This document shows, in pieces, positions 48,506 to 61,309 of a DNA stretch of 64,000 nucleotides. The position numbers and the translations under genes are program-made. Each line of letters begins with the position of its first letter. The first letter of the stretch is position 1. Source of the DNA: Synanceia verrucosa (Eukaryota; Chordata; Actinopteri; Perciformes; Synanceiidae); contig CM056569.1 in the NCBI GenBank assembly GCA_029721515.1, positions 12,688,507 through 12,752,506 of the forward strand, in the 5' to 3' direction. The notes beneath the pieces are model-generated. The model did no database searches. It was not told where the DNA came from and saw only the letters and a list, made by a program, of their open reading frames with translations.

Positions 48506-50519
48506 CTGTTACAAAGCAAAGAGTAAGACACATAATTAACCTTTCTAAAATAACAAGATGCTAGCAAATGCGTTCAGAGCGGTTCGTTAAAACTGGGAAA
48601 GTCTCGCCCTGTCAGGCTGTAATCAGACAGGAGGACATTTCTGCTGCTGCTATATAATCCTCATGTCTATCACAACCTATTAGCTGATCTGAAACAACAT
48701 GCAGGATGCATTCAAGAATCAAACATTTACACTCCTCTGTTTTCTCTTGCAGAAGATGATGAGGAGCTTCTGCAAAGCTGGAGGTTGATGCCCCAGTTGA
48801 CATTGCTCAGTGGGACACTGTATGATGCTGCTCACTTCCCCCCAGGCCCTGATTAAGTTTTTCTCCAGCTGACAGTGATGCAATGTGCAGCACGGCCACA
48901 GTTGAGATATTTTCAATGAGAAGCACCCAGGGGAAAGGCCTAAAATGCAGTGCAATGAGTTTTTAGGGGACTGCAAGCAGACTTTAACAAGTTGATTGGG
49001 GAAAAAAAACCACTGTGACGGTTTTAAAGAAAAGAGCGGTGTCTTAATAAACTGAGATAATATTTGAGATGGCATCATTATCAGACCTGTCGGTGTATAT
49101 AGAGACAGAATTATTGAAAGTTTCCACTGTTTACAATATTTAAAATACTATATATGAATCAATATATCACTATCAAAAGAGAATTTGCAAATATTGGAAA
49201 GAAAGATGGATGGATAGTTTACACATATTTCAACAGCATAAACCCATTTTCAGTCATGGAAAAAACTAAGTAATATATTAAATATAAGTGAGGTTGGCAG
49301 TTTAAAAAGTGTGAGGAGCTGGAGGACACCTTTGAATTGGTATAATAAAATAAATTAAAATAAATAAAATTCTAAAATGTCCTTGGCATCAACGTGTTTA
49401 TGATAAGTGTGATAGTTCTGGTCTTTTTATGAAGCTAACATCCGTTTGGCCTGCTTGTGGAAGCGTATGTAATCATCATCTCAACAATTCATCTGTATGT
49501 GACAGGCAAAGAGGAAGAGAGAGTGCTCGTTTCCACCTGGTTGTGTCATCATCATATGCTTCACTGTCGGCCATGTTGGCTCTGACACCACAAATAGGCC
49601 TCAGCTCAACAAAGAAAAACAGGGTGGAGGAGGGGGAATGTGAGAGAGTGGCAGTGGAGGTGTGGAGAGAAGTAGAAGCACATTGTCTTCATTGGTGTGC
49701 TGTCACGGCAACAGCGGATGAAACTGGATTTTGCTATTTCCAGCATCACATCAGGTTGAGCGGCCAACCCTCAACAATGCTGGAAAAGATATGAAAAGTA
49801 TTGTTTAGTCAGATGTGAAATGAGGAAAAACACGGAAATCCATCAGTGGAGGACAAGTGGGGAAGGATGAAAGTATGCATGCATAGCTGTGGTATTTTAA
49901 ACCTTGCAGTTGATTTCATGTGTCATGTGCCAGTGCTAACATCTGACAAGACCGACAAGTGTAGCAACAGTAACTAAAGAGGGCAGGACTCAGCAAGCTG
50001 TCACCTGACAGAAGTAAGAGAGAGATGAGAGAAATGGTGGAGGGAGGACAAGAAAAAAAGAGTGTAAAAATGAAAATGCACTGAGATTGTGAGGGGAAGA
50101 AGGAGACAGCGAGGCTGAAAGAGGCTGAATGAGGAGAATGAGTAACACACGAGAGATGTGAAGGGTTACGACTCGATACACACTGAGTTCACTCAGGGAA
50201 GTCAGCACACACACAATGATGGATTACAATTTACCTTGCATATACACACAACCCACATAACCTCCAGCAGTGAGTAACATGCACACATAATGTTTTTCAT
50301 GGTGCACATCACTGGCAGATTGTGGTTTGTATGAACAGACAGCCAGCCGCCCCCACATGTACCCACGCTTCACTAGCAGCTCACTAACCCGCACATACAT
50401 GCAAACAACTGAGCTCAACTTACACAAACAGGACACGCATGAAAACACGCTCCCTGTAAACACTTTGGGGATTCATAAACGCATGTATTCATTAATTTAC
50501 CGATTTACACTTGCAGACT

Positions 50520-50520
<1 letters not shown>

Positions 50521-50547
<27 letters not shown>
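50521..50547 (+). repeat. Microsatellite (CA)n
   Basis: About 13 CA units. Confidence 0.95.
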
Positions 50548-50551
<4 letters not shown>

Positions 50552-51199
50552 GTGCTTTCATTATTCATAGCTGGTGCTGGCTGTGGCATCACTCCCATCT
50601 GTGCCCTCCATCTCTATCCCAGCCCTCGGCCTCCTCTCCTGCTCATTTTCTTCGTGACCATCATCACATGAACTCAGTTATTCCTTTCTCACCATATTCC
50701 ATTTATTTCATGCATTTATTTTACAAACAGCATCTTCTGCTCATGGTCATGAGAGGCTAAAGTGTATCCCAGCATCTGTCTTGAATCACATGTGAACATA
50801 CCTCAAAGTGATATTAAAGATTAGGTGTTTAGCACCTTCCTTGGTTCCTCTGTGATGTATTTGGGTGCTTATATGAACATCAGCACTGGTCCATCAGTGG
50901 TGGTCCAGAGCCTAGTGTGTGTCTTTTTAAAGGTTTATGAAGCTCTGGCTGTAGATGCCACACATTGTAATTCAGTGTTGTTTATTTAACACCATGACCA
51001 GGACAATTCTGATCAAGGAGAGAAGGTGACATTAAACTAGCAATAAACCAACGCAGTAAATACCTCATAATAACAAAATGCCAGTCAAACTTAACAAATT
51101 ACGACTAGGATGATAGGCTAACACTTGCAACTTTCCTGCAAGCCATGACTTGACCTACTTTCTGTGAGAGCAGTTTGGCTCTAGGCATGACGATGTCTG

Positions 51200-51340
51200 T
51201 CTGTCAGTCGGTTCGGACTGAAATATCTCAACAACCCTTAGATGGATTGCCATTAAAATTGGTTAGTCACAGTTCTGAGAGGATGAATCCGTATGACTTT
51301 GGTGATGCCCTAGCTTCCCATCTTGCATGATGTGTAGCAG
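51200..51340 (+). repeat. Dispersed fish repeat fragment, second copy
   Basis: GACTGAAATATCTCAACAAC, TTAGATGGATTGCCAT, AAAATTGGTTAG and GACTTTGGTGAT correspond in order to the repeat at 37,280-37,480 and to the same teleost dispersed repeat as I remember it. It is diverged and partial. Confidence 0.5.
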
Positions 51341-51803
51341 GAACATTATTTACATTTTTTCAAATGCAAAGCTAATGTCTGAAGTTGGTTTTGAGTCTTT
51401 TTCTCAGTAAGTAAAGTGACTCCATCTGACTAGAGTTCAATTTCATTTCATTTGCAGTGTTAACTTTTCTTAATAACTACATGTATAAAACTAATTCCAG
51501 ATCTGGGCATGCACACCTGCCTGCCACCCGCTAAATGCAATACACTACTGAGCTACACCTCCTCTCTCTGTGTGGCCTTCTCTTTAGATTTCTACCTTGT
51601 TACTTTTTGACACCTGCTCCCCAGAAAGTTCCTCTGTCAGACTGTACCCTCCATGCCCCGGCCTGTCAACAAACTGACACACACACGCAGAAAAAATTCT
51701 GAGAAAAAAAGACGTCACCAAAAAGTATTGTTGATTGAAATGTCCCCAAACAGACTCAAGTGGGTTGTAAATCAATTTAATGGATATGTTTTATATTGCT
51801 GCA

Positions 51804-51835
51804 GTGTGTGTGTGTGTGTGTTTGTGTGTGTGTGT
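51804..51835 (+). repeat. Microsatellite (GT)n, interrupted
   Basis: GT repeats interrupted once by GTTT. Confidence 0.9.
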
Positions 51836-52066
51836 TTGCATGAGGCCCTAAAGTTCTTATGGATGTGAATGATTGAGCGACAGTTTGATTTGATTACTTG
51901 AGACCTCATCACATTACTTAATGGACACAGACTCTCTTTATATCTCTGTCTCCATCCCTTTCCATTTTCTTCTGGCTCCAGTTCTACTTTTGATTTACTA
52001 CTGCTGGAAGCTGTGTGTTTGTGCACGTTTGTGTGTTAGACTACCACATTTTTAGGAGCTGTGAGC

Positions 52067-52089
52067 GTGTGTGTGTGTGTGTGTGTGTG
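52067..52089 (+). repeat. Microsatellite (GT)n
   Basis: About 11 GT units. Confidence 0.9.
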
Positions 52090-52216
52090 AGACAAAGCAT
52101 CTTGGAGAACTGCAACAGCAAACAACTCATTTTCTTGAGTGCGGTTGATTTACACACTCACAGTTTTACTGTTTTTGCTCCTGGTGGAACCTTTAAATCT
52201 CTCCATCTTTCTCACA

Positions 52217-52247
52217 AACACACACACACACACACACATACACACAC
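52217..52247 (+). repeat. Microsatellite (CA)n
   Basis: About 15 CA units with one TA interruption. Confidence 0.9.
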
Positions 52248-54005
52248 GCCAAAGATCTGCTGCAGCACAGCATAACTGAGATCATGAAAATGTTATAGTT
52301 GAAACTTGAACAACAAAGCAAGCCACAAGGCAGTAGTTTTCCTTATGCTAAGCTGAGCGTCCCTCCTGCTCGACTCTTTTACAGACAGTGAGAAACATGG
52401 AGAGGATGAGGACGTTTATCTTTTAGCTAAGACTCTAATGGTCAACAAAAAAAACAGGATTACAGTAATTTGATTGCAGACCAAAAGCTTGTGCAATTAT
52501 AATTACATTACAGTATATTACACTAACCATATAACATTTAATTTGCTGTTAAATGATGGATGACACTGACTGTACATGGACTTAATGCAGCTGCAGCTGC
52601 AAACATCTTTATACTTTCACTTAAACCTGCAATAACTGATTTTGGAGTTTCGCATTATAAAATATTTGCCTACAACAAACTGAATTACCAAGATGTCAGA
52701 CCAGTAAATTTTTCCAGTTACAGGAGATGGTCAGGAAAAGTACATCACGTAGCTCTTTTTTCCTACGGGGACAGATGGGCCTCAGAGCTAAAAACTGAAG
52801 GAAACTATAAAAATGTTGCTAAACTCTGACATCGGTTTTGTAATTTGTAATAGCAAATTTTAAATCATGTTTTCTCAAAATTTCTATGACACAATTATCT
52901 TTTATATGCTAAAACAATTATACTGTGAGTCTTTGCAGGGCAGAGTGCAGATTTCACTTCACTGCTTTGAATTCACTGCACTGAAATATTCACTCAACTC
53001 ATTAGCATCGTTAGTCCTGTGAGTCATTGCAGTGAATTTAAAGTCCCCCCCAGCTGTTTGATAAACCTAACTAAGTGGTGGTATTTCCTAAACCTAAAAC
53101 TTCCTGTGACTGTGAGGAATATTCATTTTATTGAAATTTGTTTCCAGAGAAATATTATTGTCATAGAGTCGTTGCTGTTTTAAGGACTACTGTTGCTGCT
53201 CTAGATATGTTACATAAATTATATTATTTTGCAAATGTTCAGTGTGTTCTGTTAGTAAATCAGTTTGTACAGTTTTTGCCTGTGCACACGTTTTCATACA
53301 TGCAAACCTCGAGTAGATCGGGCTCTGTGTAAGAATGTGGCCACTGAAATCTCATCACATATCTACTCACCTGCATATAACACAAACGGGTCATTAAGAT
53401 GTATCCAATTCACTAATGACAATTTAGCAGCATAGCTTATTTTATCACTCTGTGATAAACTGTTGTAGTGCTTTGACAAAATCACAATAGTTTAAAGAGG
53501 CTGCTCTTTCTGCACTCAATGGCGCCGTCACAACAACAATAGACATAACAGCATCTTAATTTCACCACAGGAGAGACTGGATGTTCTCTGCAATTAGGTG
53601 GAAAAATGTGTGCATGTGTCAGCAACTGGACAAAGTGAGTCATAAGTTATAATGTCGTTCATCACAATTTTTAAGCAATGAATGATACTGGTGCTACACG
53701 GTGTGTTAAATGCACTTCAAACTGCAGGCTGAGAACTTCAAAACACCTTGTTTGAGCTTTTACAGTACATCTAATAACTAAGGCATATTCTATTAACTCT
53801 GACAAAACTCCTCACGTACCCCAACATTGTCTACTGTCACACTACGAGGAATAACTTCAAAAGTAAATAAGTCTGTGTGAAAACCGCTAACACTGGACTT
53901 CTGAGCGATAGCAGCTTTTTACTTTTTACAGATAGCAGAAAGTGCAGCGAAGCAGAAACATACAGTGGAGCTGGGCACGATCAAATCATACGAGTTAGTC
54001 TGGAT

Positions 54006-54009
<4 letters not shown>

Positions 54010-54040
<31 letters not shown>

Positions 54041-54299
54041 CCTTGTACTTCTATCTTAGTGAGGACTTTCATTGACATAATGCATTTCCTAAGCCCCTTA
54101 CCCTAACCTTAACCATCAAAAATAAATGCCTAACCCCAACCCTTACCCTACACCTAACCTAAGCCTAATTAAACCCTAACCCAAAAATCAAATCTTAACC
54201 CTCAAAAAGCTCTTTAAAAAAGTGAGGACCGCTTCCAAAAAATGTCCTCACTTTGTTGGTAAATGCAGTTTCTGGTCCTCATTATGTGGCAAGTACAAG

Positions 54300-54350
<51 letters not shown>

Positions 54351-54354
54351 ACAC
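54010..54354. repeat. Inverted-repeat element with CCCTAA-like core, flanked by (CA)n on both sides
   Basis: (CA)n at 54,010-54,039 and at 54,300-54,354 bracket an element. Its ends are CTTGTACTT (54,042-54,050) and AAGTACAAG (54,291-54,299), perfect inverted repeats. Internal AGTGAGGAC at 54,058 and 54,221 pairs with GTCCTCA at 54,244 and 54,275. The centre (about 54,098-54,205) is a degenerate series of CCTAACC/CCCTAA motifs resembling telomeric repeat. I recall closely similar sequences as widespread in fish genomes. It parallels the element at 35,831-36,082. Confidence 0.7.
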
Positions 54355-54589
54355 TTTTACAGGATCAGTTTTTGCTGAAAGAAAACCTTCGTTCAGCTCT
54401 TCTTGTGAGGAAAGCCAACAGAGAGAGCCAGAGAGATGGAAAAAAAAAGCCTTAAGGGGAGAGATATTACCTCTCTTAATGATATCATGAATGCACAACG
54501 ACAACAACACAAAACACACACTCTCCCACATACACACTCGCACTAAGTGGTCTCCAGCTGTGGTGAGTAATAACGTTGCATCTCTGGTG

Positions 54590-54790
54590 TGTGTGGGATG
54601 ACAGAGACGAATAGTTACGTGAGATGATATGAGGTTTGAGGAGAGGGACAGAGGGAGATATGAAGCAGGAGGAAGCTGTGAACGAGGGAAGGAAAGAGAA
54701 GGACAAGAACAAGAGGGAGGACGAGGAAGGGAGCAACGCCCAGAATATGAAATGAGACAAAAAAAAGCAGTAGAAAAAGAAAAGTTTGCC
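54590..54790 (+). repeat. Purine-rich tract
   Basis: About 200 bp dominated by GAGG, GAAG and AGAGA. The 208-codon open frame on the opposite strand (54,214-54,840) is a product of this bias plus the CA repeat. Confidence 0.7.
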
Positions 54791-54844
54791 CTGCTGCTCA
54801 CATGGTCACTAAAGTCAGGGCACAGGTGACCCTCTGACACGTGG

Positions 54845-55015
54845 ATGACGACGTCTGGTTCTCCACTAAAATGGTATTACTTTTTCAACTGATGTCCTTA
54901 TTTTCCTGTGTTGCACTTGTTGCATCACCTTGCTGCTGTAACGATGCAAATTTCCCCATCTGTGGGATGAATAAAGGATTATCTTATATTATCTTATTTT
55001 ATATTATCTCTTAAG
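54845..55015 (+). mobile_element. LINE 3' tail
   Basis: TGCTGCTGTAACGATGC, AAATTTCCCCATCTGTGGG, ATGAATAAAGGATTATC and then ATCTTAT-type short repeats. This is the standard 3' end of a common teleost LINE type (L2/CR1-like). Only the non-coding tail is present, as in a severely 5'-truncated insertion. Confidence 0.7.
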
Positions 55016-55086
55016 AAGAGGTTTTACTTCCAGACGCTTGTGCGTTCTGACTGTGTTCACATCACAAAATTTTGTGACCAAGTCAG

Positions 55087-55343
55087 TCTGGCCAAGCTGC
55101 CGTTCTCTTCGATTTCAGATTCACCTTGAAATGGGGACCAATGAAAATGTAACGGCTAGATTGAGGCGTGTTTAAAGCAATGACGCTCGCAGAACTGCAT
55201 CAAGCAGTTTCCATCGCTACACATACGTCAGATGAAAGAGTGGTCTGATTGGTTGAAGCTTCGTCCAGTAGCATGCAGAGGCACTTGATAACGCGGTTAA
55301 GCCCACCCTCTGAGAAATCGGTTTACAAAGTAGCTTGGCCAGA
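55087..55343. mobile_element. Small MITE-like element, 257 bp
   Basis: TCTGGCCAAGCT at 55,087-55,098 is an exact inverted match to AGCTTGGCCAGA at 55,332-55,343. The match extends imperfectly inward: CGATTTCAGA on the left against CGATTTCTCAGA read from the right. There is no coding capacity. Target-site duplications are not obvious. Confidence 0.55.
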
Positions 55344-56263
55344 GCAGAGCAAGTAGCCACGATAGGCAGGCTAGGTATTTTAGGGACTGTTCATACACAG
55401 ATGTTGGCAAAGCTGGTGTTTGTTTACATAGTGTAGCTGCTACAGATGCTATGTTTGGTGCATTCAGGTTAGAAACTTGGATTAATGTACACAGACTTGA
55501 AAGACAGACTTTACAGGAAGTTCACTTTGAAAATGTTGACAGTGTTCCATAAGGCATGCAATGTTCATCCCTCAAAGTACAAAGTTATATTGCCAGATTT
55601 TGAAAAGAAGTTTGGTGACGTTCATATCAGAATTAAGGTAGATCATTAGCTTTTCTCTAACTCACAAAATATGTTTCAAAGTCTGCAAACAGATCTATCT
55701 TTTAGGTATCTTTCTGGTGGCATTTTTTGATTTCTGTTTCGTGGTTGAGTGGATGCATGATGCCCTAAGCTGAACCATAATCCAATTTCTGCTTAAAAGG
55801 CATCAACTGTGTGGTGAGACGGCCCAGAACACTTTGATGAGGAATCATAAATCCAGCTGCAATCCATCCCTGTGGTGGACACCATCACTCAAAGCCATGA
55901 ATGAGACATGAGAGAGCCTCGGTCTGATCTGTAGTACTACATAAACAGCCTCTGCTGGCATCCAGGAAGGAGAGGAAGAAGGGTTAGAAGAACGAGCGAT
56001 GAGAGACGGATGGGAGGAATTCTGTCAGAATCTAAAACACATACATTGGCACTATGGAGAATGTATGGTTGGCATGGAAACCATGAAGACATGAAGTGGA
56101 ATATCACCCCCACACACATATACTGTACAGTATACGTACAATTCAGTATACACCTCATATATTGTACAAGCACATCCATAAATAGATCAGTTTCAGATAG
56201 CACACACACAGGGCTGCTAATGTCTTCCTATTTGCATTACTACTGTAGGATTAGTGTACATTA

Positions 56264-56290
56264 ACACACACACACACACACACACACACA
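56264..56290 (+). repeat. Microsatellite (CA)n
   Basis: About 13 CA units. Confidence 0.95.
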
Positions 56291-56339
56291 AATCTGCATG
56301 ATATGTCCTGTAATCCAGAACAGTGACTGTATTGTATAT

Positions 56340-56660
56340 TCTATTTGGAGCAAAAGCGAAAAAAGAAGAAAGAGAGGATGGAAGAGGACAAGTAAAAAAG
56401 TAGTCAAATGCAAAACAATGAAGAGATAATGAAGATTTACAGAAATGAAAGGTAGAAGATGAGAGGCAGAGATACAAAAAGGAAAGAAAAGGATAGGAAA
56501 AACTGGATAAAGCAGTGGAATAAAAGGAAGGAGTGAGTGGAGATAAAGACGGAGGAAGAGGGGAAGGAAGAACTAGAGGGAGGTGTGGAAATGTACACAG
56601 GGAAGGAGAATAAAGATGAAGGAGGAAAGAAAGAAAGGCAGGAGGATAATGAAGTTTGAT
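56340..56660 (+). repeat. Purine-rich tract
   Basis: About 320 bp rich in GGAAG, GAAAG and AGGAG runs with few pyrimidines, inside the long slc8a intron. It is pyrimidine-rich on the transcript strand. Confidence 0.7.
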
Positions 56661-59600
56661 TTTGGCACCTTCATGAAAGTTGGACTAAGCTGAGAAAGCA
56701 TGTAAGCACTACTCCACTCTGCTGGAGAATATGTCTTTTGCTGCCCGAGGAGAAAGTCTCCAGACTCCCTTGTGTTAGGAGAATCTGTATTAATTAGAAA
56801 TGCTGCACACAACTAATAACTGATGATGCCTTGGAATGATTTTGGCACAAAATTTAATTTTATGTGAAGTGCATTTTACTGTAGGACGAGGACTAACACA
56901 AGCACACCAGTGCAGATTCAAAAGGAGTTTTTCACCACCTCGCTCACCTGGTGAAGCACACACTGGGTGTTAAAATTAAAATGCAAATTAACTTAAGCCT
57001 CCCCCCTGCTGTTACCACGGTAATGATGCAGCACAAGGCCATTACTGTTCCTGATGCAGAGTGGCATCACAAAAATGAGACGCAACTGACAACTGTAATC
57101 TGCAGATATCTGTTTTTTCTGGTGCCGTATTTTGATGTTTATTTTTTTGAGCTGGAGAGTATGAAGTGCTGCTCCTTTCTCTCTCTGTCTGTCTTTCTCA
57201 GCTGTGTGATGTGTTCGAGGATCTCAAGAGGACAAGCCCGCACTTAACAGTTTTCAAGAGGGAGAATACAGGAAAAAGGAAGCAGAGGGAGGAAAGAAGC
57301 AGGGGGTGTGTGGGCATTAAAATTTAAAGGAAATCTGTATTCATTGAACAGCTTCTGCATATAAATGTGAACCAACTGTGTGTATGACACATTCACATTA
57401 CACATATCATTAACGTAACAGTATGGGTGTTGAGGTTCATGACTTCAGCAGTATGAGACAGACCCTCTCAGCCAGTCTTTAGATAACCTTTTGCCCTCCT
57501 TTTGTAATCTGTGTCCAGTTAAATGTCAGGATCCAGACTCAACAGTGTGAAAAGGTTCTGGGCACAGAGCCTCTGAAGGGAATCACCCGGCGTCACAAGA
57601 GTGCATGAATCTGTGAGTCAGCTGACAGATTTTTTTTGATGTGGCTCGTTCATCATGGGTCAGGGGTTTGACCAAACATTTTGACATTATGTAATGGTTT
57701 ACATAACGGCTCGTGTCATCAGCCATTTCACCACTTTCCAAGGAAGCGGCGGGTATAGTTCAGTCCTGAGAACTGTCATGATGTGAAACAGAAACAGGGG
57801 AGTTTTCACCAGAAGGGTGACAGCTAGCTTCTTAGAATAATTATTATTCCTTTTTGAGGCAGGAACTCATTTTGTCCCCCAGGCATGAGACACAGGCAGC
57901 TGTTACAAAGTGAGCTAAAAATGAAGACACTATGCAGATTTTCACATCTACTCTCACCGTTCACGTGCCTGTAAAACAAAATAATCAACTGGCTTTGCTT
58001 TGCAGCTGCAGTGCATTTCATTTTTCACCATTTTTAAAGACAAAAAGATTATTTTTGATGCAATATTTGTGACGATGATTTCTCGTATTAAAGTGTAACA
58101 TTTACACAGCAGCATGCGCCGAGCAACATTAATCCTCTTGAGCTTGACAGTGTTAACGCTTGAAGCTGTCATTAGGGGGTTGCCATGGTGACAATGGGCT
58201 AGATAGATAATTTGCCGCCCGGCTCTGCCGATATTTTTGTTGTTTTGCAGAAAAAAAAGTTGTTTAAATGTTACGTTCAACAAGCTGCAGACCCTTTTAG
58301 CAGCTTTTAATTATACATCAGTTTGTCTCAGGGTGAAGGGATGGATAGATGGATGGAAATGTTGAACAATAGGATGGTAAGAAAAAGAAAAAGGAAGATT
58401 TTCAGAGAAAAGGAGGGCTGGAGAGACGAGGAAAACAAGGAGAAAGAGTGCAAATGAGAAACAAACAAAAATACAGATAAACAGCAGGACATGCACACAT
58501 GACTGCATCTACTTCACTGTTCACACTATTCATCCTCTGTCTCTGTCATGGCTGGAAAAATTATGAAAAACAAGCAGCGTTAAAGATGAAGAATGAGCAC
58601 TTGTCATCCTTTGTTCTTTCATCTCGTTCTCTCTCTTACTCTCTCTCTCTCTCATCTCGTCTGTTCTCATGTATGTTTGAACACTTCTCATCATATATTT
58701 ATGCTCTGGTCAAACAGGAGGCTGCCACAGAGATCCAAGCTGTTTGAAGAATGCCATGACACAGACAGCATCTGTTCCTCTTGCCTCCATGTTGTTTGAT
58801 TTACTTGAGATTCTGCAGAAGAAGTAAATTCATGGTATCGTCTGACTGTATCATTTATATTCTTTATCAGCTCAGTGAAGCTATATGGTATTTGAGTGAC
58901 ATACGCAAACCCAAGGCCCATTTTTAATGCTGCGTGCGTACATGAAACACTTGATGCCATTTACATTTCTACAAAATATAGCCTGCAGTGTATTTACATT
59001 AGCATCTGAATGATGAAAGGCATCCTCTTTAACATGTTCTTAAACCATTGGAGTCCTTTTATCCAGAAATCACATTAGATTGGGCAAAAACTGTAAATGG
59101 GACACCCTTCAGCTAGTTTACTAAGTAACGGTCGCCCAGTGGTGATACTGATAAACAGATTAACTTTCCACGGTGCTTTCAAAGCTGGAAAATAACCTGG
59201 TAAAATATGAGGAACAAAAAATTAATTAGGATCCACTTCGCTGCACATCATGCTATTAAGTTTGTCCCTGTTGTGTAGCACAAGCAGACTTAATATTTCA
59301 GAATTACTGTTTTCTGTCAGAGTTTTTATGATTTTGACATTTCCAACTGCACTTGAAAGCAGCTTCAACTCCAACTCATTTCTCAGCAGATGGACGAGAA
59401 AAGACAGAGAGAGGGTTGGAGCTTGTTAGAGGAAACGTGCTACCAAACAGCAGTCAGCTGTTACCTGAGCTGCTGGGTAGGTGCATGTGTTGGTCTTTAC
59501 TCTGATAGTATTTTAAACTTTCTTGTAACACAGTTGTTTCACCCTAACCTCACATGTTAAGTGTACTCTCTCACCAAGTTTTTTTTTCTTGATTTTTTTC

Positions 59601-60059
59601 TTGCATTTTAAGTTTAAAGGAAAATAAAACACCATCGTGTTAATTATTACTGTGCTTTATGCTATGCTAATGCTAATTTCCAGAAATCAGGTAGTATAAC
59701 CGTGACCTCCATGATGAACGTGGGGCTTTAAATTAATGCATTAGAACTAAATTCACTTGCTTAGTGGTGCATATTCTTGAACTAATTTCAAATTTAATTA
59801 GCACAAAAAACTTGACACACAGTAAGCCTGGAGGATTTAGGGCCCCTGCAGCGCTGGGGCCATGGGGCAGCTGGTCCAGCCTTCACATACACAAGAATTT
59901 AAAATACAGTTCAGTGAGTTTGAGCAATATTTGTTACTGTGTGATTAAGGGTTAAAGGTTCGTAGTTAGAACATACTTATGTACTGTTTATACCGTCATG
60001 CCAACTACAGCCATGTTTGCATGCTTTCCAAAGGCTCTGTCACACTCACTTCACCTGAT

Positions 60060-60440
60060 CCTAATTCTCTCCTCTTTCCTTCTCCTCCTTCACTCATTCT
60101 CCCTCTTTCTCTCCTTCTCCACCTTTTATACCAACAGTTGGTCATTTTTCCTCCTCATCCATTGTTCTTTTCTCTCTTCTTTCTGTCCTATTTGTTCTAC
60201 TTCCCTCCCTCTGGCCATCTTTTGCTCTCATTCTCTCTTTCTACCTCTACCTGCCCCTTCTCCTCCCAGCAATTCATCTGTCTCTTTTTTCCTCTGTCTA
60301 TCTTTCTGTCTCACCCCCTTCTTAGGTCCATTCATCTCTTCCTCGCTCTCTATTCTCATTTACTGTCCATCTCTGAGTCTGTGCATCTTTTCTCTGACAC
60401 ATTCACTCTTCTCCTTCGTCTGTCTGTCGTTTCTCTCTGC
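60060..60440 (+). repeat. Pyrimidine-rich tract
   Basis: About 380 bp of TCTCC, CTTTC and CCTCC runs. Two overlapping 170-190 codon open frames here are serine-, leucine- and phenylalanine-rich by-products of the composition and are not considered genes. Confidence 0.75.
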
Positions 60441-60734
60441 CTCCCACAATACCTGCATAAGAGGTTTTCCTCAGCGACCATCAGGGGAAATTAGAAAGAG
60501 GAAAGTGACTGAGCCACAAAGAAAATTACTGTGCATCAAGTGCTACTGTAATATAGCCAAATTATAAAGGTTCCCAGACACATTGCATACCTTTATTAAT
60601 GATGATTATTGATGTGGATTATTGAAAGGAAGTTTTGCAGTTCATCAGATGCCATTAAATCATTGAAGAAGAAGTGGACTCAACGAGATCACACCAGTAA
60701 AAGATGACACAATTAAAAGTCAGCCAAATAGAAC

Positions 60735-60965
60735 AGGTTACAAAACACACATGCATTAATGGAGAGGCATCAGAGTGAGGGGGCTGCCTTGTATCCAGGC
60801 GCCCCGAGCAGTTGGGGGTTTGTGGCTTGCTCAAGGGCACCTCAGCAATGCCCAGGAGGAGGAACTGGCACCTCTCCAGCTACCAGTGCACTCTCCAGAC
60901 TTGGTCCGACCTGGACTTGAACCAGCGACCCTCCAGTTCCCAGCCTTAATCACTACAGACTGAAC
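60735..60965 (-). mobile_element. tRNA-derived SINE
   Basis: On the minus strand the head reads TCAGTCTGTAGTG (A-box-like, about 60,950-60,962), then GGTCGCTGGTTCAAGTCC with a perfect B box GGTTCAAGTCC at 60,913-60,923. The body continues with GAGGTGCCCTTGAGCAAG and CCCCCAACTGCTCGG, ending near GCATGTGTGTTTTG. This order matches a tRNA-related SINE I recognise as abundant in teleosts. It lies in the same orientation as the host gene. The A box and body carry several substitutions, so it is probably an old copy. Confidence 0.75.
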
Positions 60966-61309
60966 AGGTTATTTTTCTCTCTCCAGTTTACCCTTCACCT
61001 CCCATGCTCTCCTCTTACTGACCATTAAAACCATTGTGTTGTCTCTAACATAAGCTTTATTGGCAATGTGCTTAAGGCATGCTGAAAAAATCAATAATCA
61101 GGATGCTTGGAGTACGCTAATAACTGCTTATAAAAAGAGAGGAGAGGTGTGTGCATGTTCCCATATAGTACGCGTGTTTGTAACTTTAAAGTCTGCCCTT
61201 TGCTGACCTTTTAAAAGCCTTGAACCAATATTCCTAAGCCCTATATTCTCCTGTAAATACTCATGGTAAAAACTTCACAAACTATTAATATTTACACACA
61301 GAAAAAAGA

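Noticed and set aside
49429..49794. 121-codon open frame on the plus strand
   Set aside because: It lies within the long intron, with no recognisable domain and no composition or splice-site support.
54098..54205. Interstitial telomere
   Set aside because: The CCCTAA units are degenerate and lie within a defined inverted-repeat element, so it is not a true telomeric array.
54214..54840. 208-codon open frame on the minus strand
   Set aside because: It crosses a CA microsatellite, a CCCTAA-like element edge and a purine-rich tract. The translation is low-complexity Val-Cys and Ser-Leu-Pro with no domain.
59979..60567. 171- and 189-codon overlapping open frames on the plus strand
   Set aside because: Both arise from a pyrimidine-rich tract (Ser/Leu/Phe/Pro only), in two frames at once, with no splice or domain evidence.
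60913..60965. Functional tRNA gene
   Set aside because: The B box is perfect but there is no cloverleaf acceptor stem. The body and tail are those of a SINE.
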